Positions 58,134 to 64,000 of a stretch of DNA of 64,000 bases are shown in pieces. The stretch's first letter is position 1. Each line of letters opens with the position of its first letter. Under the pieces are notes generated by a model. That model worked only from the letters and a program-made list of their open reading frames with translations. It was not told the DNA's origin and did no database searches. The stretch is from Patescibacteria group bacterium. GTDB taxonomy: Bacteria; Patescibacteriota; Patescibacteriia; 2-12-FULL-60-25. The position numbers were made by a program, and so were the translations under genes. The DNA is taken from the NCBI GenBank assembly GCA_023229665.1, contig JALNYW010000002.1, positions 202,512 to 266,511 on the forward strand, written 5' to 3'.

Positions 58134-58487
58134 ATGACCGAACCTCTTCAAACCGCAGCGGTGCCTGCTTTTGACAAGAAAGACGCCGAAGACAATAGGT
58201 GGATGGCAGCGCTTTCATATCTCGGAATCCTCTGTCTGATTCCCTTGCTTGCGAAGAAAGACTCCAAGTTTGTTCAAGAGCATGCGAAGCAAGGGCTTGT
58301 TCTCCTCTTTGTGGAGATCATGTTCGCCATCCTTTCTAACGGCGGGGTGCCCGTTCTCGATGTCTTGGGACAGCTCGGTTCAGCGGCGGCATTCATTGCC
58401 TCGATTGCTGGTCTCGTCCACGTATTCAAAGGGGCATTCTGGGAAATCCCGTTTTTAGGCGCGCTTCGCAAGAAGATCAACTTCTAA
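58134..58487 (+). CDS. DUF4870-type membrane protein, second copy
   Basis: The 117-residue protein repeats the pattern of its neighbour: ALSYLGILCLIPLLAKKDSK, FVQEHAKQGLVLLF and GAFWEIPFLGALRKKINF. It has a more divergent central membrane segment. Tandem duplication is inferred. prfB follows 19 bases later. Confidence 0.8.
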   Translation: MTEPLQTAAVPAFDKKDAEDNRWMAALSYLGILCLIPLLAKKDSKFVQEHAKQGLVLLFVEIMFAILSNGGVPVLDVLGQLGSAAAFIASIAGLVHVFKGAFWEIPFLGALRKKINF

Positions 58488-58506
58488 ACAGGTCACACTC
58501 CCGCTC

Positions 58507-59640
58507 ATGATCCAGGACCTCATGGTCAAGGCCGATGCTCTGCGCGTCAAGCTCGATGAAGCTTGGCGGATCTTGAGTTTGGATGCGGTAAAGCAGCAGA
58601 TGAATGTTTTGGAGGTCGAATCTTCCGCGCCGGATTTTTGGTCTGATCCGGAGCGCGCCAAAACCGAATCGCAGAAGCTGGCGGAACTCAAAAAAGAATA
58701 CGAACAATGGAATGGTTTGCGCATGGAGTTGATGGATTTGCAGGACATCCTCCAAATGTCCGCGCAGGAAAAAGATTCATCCGTGGAAGCCGATGCGCAA
58801 AAGAAATTAGCTGAGCTTGAAAAGCATTTTCTTGAGCTTGAGTTTACTCTCATGTTTTCAGGCACCTATGACGGGAAAAATGCCATTCTTTCGATTCACG
58901 CCGGCGCGGGCGGTACCGATGCGCAGGATTGGACCGAGATGCTCATGCGCATGTTCTTCCGTTATGCCGAACGCAAGGGCTGGAAGGTGAAATTACTGGA
59001 TGAATCGCGCGGTGGGGAAGCGGGTATCAAGTCCGCGACGTTCGAGATTACGGGCCGATATGCCTATGGGCACTTGAAGAGTGAGCACGGCGTGCATCGA
59101 TTGGTGCGCCAGTCGCCGTTCAATGCCGATGCCTTGCGCCAGACGTCTTTCGCCTTGGTCGAGGTCGTTCCGGAAATCGACGAGAGCATCGACATTGATA
59201 TCAAACCGGATGATTTGCGCATCGACACCTTCATGTCCGGCGGCAAAGGCGGGCAGTCGGTAAATACGACCTATTCGGCCGTGCGCATCGTGCACTTGCC
59301 GACCAAGATCACGGTTTCCTGCCAGAACGAACGTTCGCAAGCGCAAAACAAGGAAACCGCGATGAAGATTTTGAAGTCCAAGCTCATCAAATTAAAAGAA
59401 GAGGAACTCCAGAAGGAAAAACAGAAATTACGCGGCGAATATCAGAGCGCGGAATGGGGGAACCAGATCCGTTCCTATGTCTTGCACCCATATCACATGG
59501 TGAAAGATCATCGCACCAATGTGGAAACCGCCGATACGGATGCGGTGTTGGACGGCGATCTCGACAGGTTTATCGAAGGGTATTTGCGTGCGCAGGCCGA
59601 AGGCCGTGATATCCGTGCGGAGTTGAACGCGGAGGAGTAA
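58507..59640 (+). CDS. prfB: Peptide chain release factor 2
   Basis: The 377-residue protein has the SPF tripeptide (RQSPFNADALRQTSF) that reads UAA/UGA, and GGKGGQSVNTTYSAVR with the GGQ catalytic motif. The whole gene is one frame, so the programmed frameshift of many prfB genes is absent. Many genes in the window end in TGA, which fits a working RF2 and the standard genetic code. Confidence 0.96.
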   Translation: MIQDLMVKADALRVKLDEAWRILSLDAVKQQMNVLEVESSAPDFWSDPERAKTESQKLAELKKEYEQWNGLRMELMDLQDILQMSAQEKDSSVEADAQKKLAELEKHFLELEFTLMFSGTYDGKNAILSIHAGAGGTDAQDWTEMLMRMFFRYAERKGWKVKLLDESRGGEAGIKSATFEITGRYAYGHLKSEHGVHRLVRQSPFNADALRQTSFALVEVVPEIDESIDIDIKPDDLRIDTFMSGGKGGQSVNTTYSAVRIVHLPTKITVSCQNERSQAQNKETAMKILKSKLIKLKEEELQKEKQKLRGEYQSAEWGNQIRSYVLHPYHMVKDHRTNVETADTDAVLDGDLDRFIEGYLRAQAEGRDIRAELNAEE

Positions 59641-59651
59641 ACTCGTTTTAT

Positions 59652-60593
59652 ATGGCCAGACTTGCCGTGGTGACAGGAGGCGCCGGGTTTATCGGTTCGC
59701 ATTTGGTGGACCGGCTTATTCAAGAGGATTGGTCCGTGGTGGTGATCGACAATCTTTCCACTGGGTCCAAAAAGAATGTGAATCCGGCGGCGAAGTTTCT
59801 CAAGATCGACATTCGCAAACCGGCGGCCGCAAAGTTGATCCGCAAGCTTAAGCCTCAGGCGGTCTTTCATTTGGCGGCTCAGGCGAGCGTGCCCGTATCG
59901 GTGAAAGATCCGATCGGGGACGCGGAAACGAACTTGCATGCCACCCTCCATCTTTTAGATGCGGCGGCTGATGCAAAAGTGAAGCGTTTTATTTTTGCCG
60001 GGACCGGCGGCGCGTTGTCATCCGAAAAGACCAGGCTTCCCACCGACGAAGAGCATGCCTCGGAACCGACTTCGCCGTACGCCATCGCGAAAGTCGCATC
60101 CGAACGGTATGGCGCGTTTTATCGTTTGTCGCGCGGCCTGCCTTTTGTCTCGTTACGTTTCGCCAATGTCTATGGCCCGCGCCAGAATCCACATGGTGAG
60201 GCCGGCGTGGTCGCTATTTTTTCCAAGCGAATGTTAAAAGGGGAGTCCGTGAAAGTGAATGGTACGGGCAAGCAAACGCGTGACTATATTTATGTCGGGG
60301 ATGTGGTGGATGCCATGATGGCCGCGCAAGAAGTTCAAAAAGCCGAAGGGCCGTATCATGTCGGGAATGGCGTAGAGGTTTCGGTAAATGATTTGTTCAA
60401 ACGTATCGCCAAACTCACCGGTTATAAAAAGAAGCCACTGAAAGGCCCGGCGGATATCGGTGCGCCGTTCCGCAGCTCGCTCGATTCATCCAAGATCCGT
60501 AAGGAGTTGGATTGGGCCGCAACGACCACGCTGGAAGAGGGGCTTTGGCTTACGGTTGACTGGTTTCGGCGGGGCGGAAATCCGACTCGTTAG
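59652..60593 (+). CDS. NAD-dependent sugar-nucleotide epimerase/dehydratase
   Basis: The 313-residue short-chain dehydrogenase has VVTGGAGFIGSHLV (GxxGxxG NAD site), VFHLAAQASVPVSV, and SPYAIAKVASERY with the YxxxK pair. It resembles UDP-glucose 4-epimerase and related enzymes and may feed the glycosyltransferases. TAAACT lies eight bases before the ATG, overlapping the prfB stop. Its TAG overlaps the TAA of the convergent SemiSWEET gene. Confidence 0.88.
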   Translation: MARLAVVTGGAGFIGSHLVDRLIQEDWSVVVIDNLSTGSKKNVNPAAKFLKIDIRKPAAAKLIRKLKPQAVFHLAAQASVPVSVKDPIGDAETNLHATLHLLDAAADAKVKRFIFAGTGGALSSEKTRLPTDEEHASEPTSPYAIAKVASERYGAFYRLSRGLPFVSLRFANVYGPRQNPHGEAGVVAIFSKRMLKGESVKVNGTGKQTRDYIYVGDVVDAMMAAQEVQKAEGPYHVGNGVEVSVNDLFKRIAKLTGYKKKPLKGPADIGAPFRSSLDSSKIRKELDWAATTTLEEGLWLTVDWFRRGGNPTR

Positions 60594-60895
60594 GCGCCGT
60601 TCCCAAATACGAAGAAAAATACGACGATGAGCGAGGCGGCCACCAGGTTCATCGTGGATGAAATCAAGAGCGGAATGGACTTTCGGTGGATGCCATACGC
60701 AATCCAAATCGTGTTTGTGATGACCATGATAAAGAACGTGGTCGGGGCCAGGTCGGCTACATGGCGCGTCGTGACAATCTTAAAAACCTGCGGGTAGAGG
60801 GCCACGCCGGAGAGCAGGGCCGCGGCTTCCGTGAGGCGATCGATCGGATGATCGTGCTTGTCGAGGTGGAGACGTTTGCGAAGTCCATCAAACAT
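60590..60895 (-). CDS. SemiSWEET-type sugar transporter
   Basis: The ATG at 60895 gives 101 residues with three transmembrane helices and the PQ motif in LLSGVALYPQVFKIVTTRHV. LAPTTFFIMVITNTIWIAYGI follows. SemiSWEETs are among the smallest transporters and work as dimers to pass mono- or disaccharides. The frame is open further upstream but overlaps ksgA. A TATCAT -10 lies eight bases before the ATG. Confidence 0.85.
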   Translation of the reverse strand: MFDGLRKRLHLDKHDHPIDRLTEAAALLSGVALYPQVFKIVTTRHVADLAPTTFFIMVITNTIWIAYGIHRKSIPLLISSTMNLVAASLIVVFFFVFGNGA

Positions 60896-60902
60896 ATGCG
60901 CG

Positions 60903-60918
60903 TATGATACGCTATTTT
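60903..60918. promoter_or_regulatory. Overlapping divergent -10 elements of the SemiSWEET and ksgA genes
   Basis: TATGAT (60903-60908, plus) and TATCAT (60909-60904, minus) share the same bases. A second plus-strand candidate, TATTTT (60913-60918), lies eight bases before the ksgA ATG. Confidence 0.5.
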
Positions 60919-60926
60919 TCAATCGA

Positions 60927-61742
60927 ATGAATCCCTCCGAAATCAAATCCGTGATGGCCGAATTAGGCGGTGGCGCGAATAAGCGTCTCGGCCAGCATTT
61001 TTTGATTGATCCGCATGCCCTCGCGACCATGGTCGAAGAGGCGGAAGCGGAAGCGGGGGACAGGATACTCGAAGTCGGTCCGGGGTTAGGTGTGCTGACC
61101 GGCGCTTTGATCCAGGCCGGGGCATCGGTTGCCGCCGTTGAACGGGACCATCGCTTTGCCGAATATCTGAAGAAAAAATATCCTGAGAATTTGGAGCTGG
61201 TGATGGGGGACGCATCCAAACTTGAGTGGGAAAGCCATTTTAAGAAGAAGGATTGGAAATTCGTCTCCAATCTTCCCTATTCGATTACTTCACTTGCATT
61301 GCGCAAAGCGCTCTACGCCAAACATCCGCCGGCGAATCTCGTGGTTCTAGTACAACGTGAGGTCGCCGAGCGCGCCGTAGCCCGCGATCAAAAGCATTCC
61401 TTATTATCCCTCATGGTCGCGTTCGCTTCGCATGAAGCGCGCATCGTGAAACGCGTGGCGGCCGGCGCTTTTTTTCCTCCGCCCAAGGTCGAGTCCGCTA
61501 TTTTGCGCATCATTCCGATGACGCATGAAGAACGCGAAGCTATTTGGGGGATAGACCCGGAAAAGATCATGTCGGTCGCCAAGCGAGGCTTTGCCCATCC
61601 GCGCAAACTCCTGACTTCCAACCTGGGCTTGAAGGGAGAAATGGCCACGAATGTCATGCGCGAAGCCGGTATTCCCGAGAAGGCGCGCGCCGAAGATTTG
61701 AGTCCTGAAAACTGGGTCAAACTCACAAGTCTCGTCGGTTGA
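60927..61742 (+). CDS. rsmA: 16S rRNA dimethyladenosine transferase KsgA/RsmA
   Basis: The ATG at 60927 gives 271 residues with KRLGQHFLIDPHALATMV, ILEVGPGLGVLTGALI (SAM motif) and FVSNLPYSITSLALRK (the NLPY catalytic motif). It dimethylates two adenines near the 3' end of 16S rRNA, whose gene is 760 bases downstream. Its TGA is inside the -35 of the next unit. Confidence 0.96.
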   Translation: MNPSEIKSVMAELGGGANKRLGQHFLIDPHALATMVEEAEAEAGDRILEVGPGLGVLTGALIQAGASVAAVERDHRFAEYLKKKYPENLELVMGDASKLEWESHFKKKDWKFVSNLPYSITSLALRKALYAKHPPANLVVLVQREVAERAVARDQKHSLLSLMVAFASHEARIVKRVAAGAFFPPPKVESAILRIIPMTHEEREAIWGIDPEKIMSVAKRGFAHPRKLLTSNLGLKGEMATNVMREAGIPEKARAEDLSPENWVKLTSLVG

Positions 61743-61767
61743 CTTTTTCGGGTTTTTGGGGTAGATT
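61739..61767 (+). promoter_or_regulatory. Promoter of the unit at 61795, -35 overlapping the ksgA stop codon
   Basis: TTGACT (61739-61744) contains the ksgA TGA. After 17 bases comes TAGATT (61762-61767). AGGGAGGT (61783-61790) is the ribosome site. Confidence 0.8.
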
Positions 61768-61794
61768 CGGCCGGCAACCATTAGGGAGGTTTTG

Positions 61795-62082
61795 ATGGAA
61801 AGTGGATCTTTGTTCTTGGTGACGCTCCTGGTCAACGTGACCAGGAAGAGGACGGGCGTGGCCGATCAGGCGCGATTTCGCGCCGTGGTCCGGGCCGCGA
61901 GCGAGGCCGAAGCGCGACAGCGCATGAAGCCCATCGCGGACGAGCTCGGAGCGAGCTTCGATCTCGAGCCGATCGAGTTGCTCGACGACGTGGCGGCTCT
62001 CGCGCCGAGCCTTCGGCGCTTCTGCAAGACGCACAGCTTCGACCTGGCCGTGGATGGCCGGCGGGTGGAGTCGAACGCATGA
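61795..62082 (+). CDS. Small protein of unknown function (SD-led unit)
   Basis: The 95-residue product starts ESGSLFLVTLLVNVTRKRTG and continues FRAVVRAASEAEARQRMKPI, an alternating beta-alpha layout of a small single domain. It has no signal peptide. AGGGAGGT is four bases before the ATG. Its TGA overlaps the ATG of a second small frame. No family was recognised. Confidence 0.6.
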   Translation: MESGSLFLVTLLVNVTRKRTGVADQARFRAVVRAASEAEARQRMKPIADELGASFDLEPIELLDDVAALAPSLRRFCKTHSFDLAVDGRRVESNA

Positions 62083-62249
62083 ACGATCCCTCGAACCGGG
62101 GGACGGATGCCAAGCCGGGTCCTGTTCCCGCGATCCTTGTTCCTTCTGGTCCGTCCGCGCCGACTCCGGCGCTTCGGACGTCCAGCCCGGACGCCTCGGC
62201 GTACCCCGATTCCCGGACGCCGCCCCTGCGCGTCCCGAACTGCTCTTAG
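62079..62249 (+). CDS. 56-residue proline-rich small protein, translationally coupled
   Basis: The ATG at 62079 overlaps the previous TGA (ATGA), and TAG at 62247-62249 lies in the terminator stem. The product is rich in Pro, Ser and Ala (for example GPVPAILVPSGPSAPTPAL) with no predicted structure. The exact fit between the upstream stop and the terminator supports it as a gene, but the low complexity leaves doubt. Confidence 0.45.
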   Translation: MNDPSNRGTDAKPGPVPAILVPSGPSAPTPALRTSSPDASAYPDSRTPPLRVPNCS

Positions 62250-62275
62250 GGCCCAAGATAGGCCCTATTTTCTTA
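62247..62275 (+). terminator. Intrinsic terminator before the rRNA operon
   Basis: TAGGGCC (62247-62253) pairs with GGCCCTA (62261-62267), followed by TTTTCTTA. Confidence 0.85.
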
Positions 62276-62299
62276 CCTAAAGCCCCAGTCCCCGGGGGA

Positions 62300-62339
62300 T
62301 TGACAAGCTCTTGACAACCCCTCCTGTCTCCTCTAAACT
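62300..62339 (+). promoter_or_regulatory. rRNA promoter with tandem -35 boxes
   Basis: TTGACA occurs at 62300-62305 and again at 62311-62316. The second is 17 bases from TAAACT (62334-62339), a strong promoter. Transcription should start near 62346. Confidence 0.85.
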
Positions 62340-62345
62340 TCCCGC

Positions 62346-62500
62346 ACGTTCTGAAAGGTATCCACATGGATAAATCAGAGCTACCGCGCAGAGCCAAACG
62401 GCTGGCGAGGCACCGAAGCTTTGACAACAGAAGAGTGATTGGAACCATAAACGTCTAGAATTTCCTTTGATCCCATAACTCCGCCAGGGGTTATGTGGGT
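62346..62500 (+). other. 16S rRNA leader
   Basis: The leader of about 155 bases holds a boxA-like stretch, GCTTTGACAAC (62418-62428), and a hairpin CCCATAAC/GTTATGTGGG (62472-62500) just before the 16S start. No gene is seen in it. Confidence 0.6.
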
Positions 62501-63987
<1,487 letters not shown>

Positions 63988-64000
63988 CTAGGGAGAATTG

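Overview
The window looks like chromosomal DNA from a member of the Candidate Phyla Radiation (Patescibacteria), probably a parcubacterial lineage. Three things point there. The 16S rRNA gene at the right end (62501-63987) carries the 515-region base change typical of such lineages. Many families common in these genomes are present: a DUF4012 protein, a HerA/TraG-like ATPase, DUF3467, DUF5667, DUF4870 and a SemiSWEET. Most housekeeping genes have no Shine-Dalgarno sequence; a -10 hexamer sits about 6 bases before the start codon, which implies leaderless mRNAs. The lineage call is inference from gene content and 16S features, not from a search.

Layout. 1-5336: three glycosyltransferases (the first cut by the window edge), a DUF4012 protein and MreB. 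5369-9052: an acidic coiled-coil protein, a GT4 glycosyltransferase and a TrmB-type regulator. 9075-13308: small unknown genes, a hairpin-rich stretch, and two large lipoproteins with Asp-Ala-Gly repeats. 13407-18040: a small membrane protein, an unknown protein, an O-antigen ligase and two GT4 glycosyltransferases. 18124-23723: a helicase with integrase-type repeats, a secreted hydrolase-like protein with FG-GAP repeats and a membrane-anchored surface protein. 23724-30177: QueA, an AbrB-type protein and a MacA/MacB-like exporter with two permeases. 30228-33116: four SD-led unknown or cassette-like genes and a methyltransferase. 33182-37862: the hrcA-grpE-dnaK-DUF3467-unknown-dnaJ heat-shock operon. 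37883-40624: a membrane protein, an ECF sigma factor with a DUF5667 partner, and a PAS-ECF sigma fusion. 40689-43709: an anaerobic ribonucleotide reductase whose glycyl-radical domain is a separate 60-residue gene, plus its activase. 43713-53461: DoxX, CysS, a type IV secretion-like ATPase, DnaX, a PRC-barrel protein, a nucleotidyltransferase-like protein and a second O-antigen ligase. 53515-61742: a PAS-GGDEF protein, groES-groEL, a lipoprotein hydrolase, two DUF4870 proteins, RF2, an epimerase, a SemiSWEET and KsgA. 61795-63987: a small two-gene unit, the rRNA promoter and leader, and 16S rRNA.

How it fits together. The glycosyltransferases, ligases and epimerase look like a surface-glycan pathway. 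The heat-shock genes form two HrcA/CIRCE-controlled units. The nrd genes supply deoxynucleotides without oxygen, as expected of a fermentative symbiont-like cell.

The most unusual feature is a set of about eleven scattered single-gene units (6570-6968, 9075-9326, 10329-11549, 11818-13308, 18124-20031, 30228-30731, 31335-31892, 31999-32493, 32604-33116, 53515-54669, 61795-62249). Each tends to have its own TTGAC-type -35 / 17-base spacer / -10 promoter, usually a good Shine-Dalgarno sequence, C/G-ending codons, and its own intrinsic terminator. They sit between leaderless, TTG-leucine-rich host genes and look like imported or mobile cassettes. No tRNA gene, CRISPR array or transposase was recognised.
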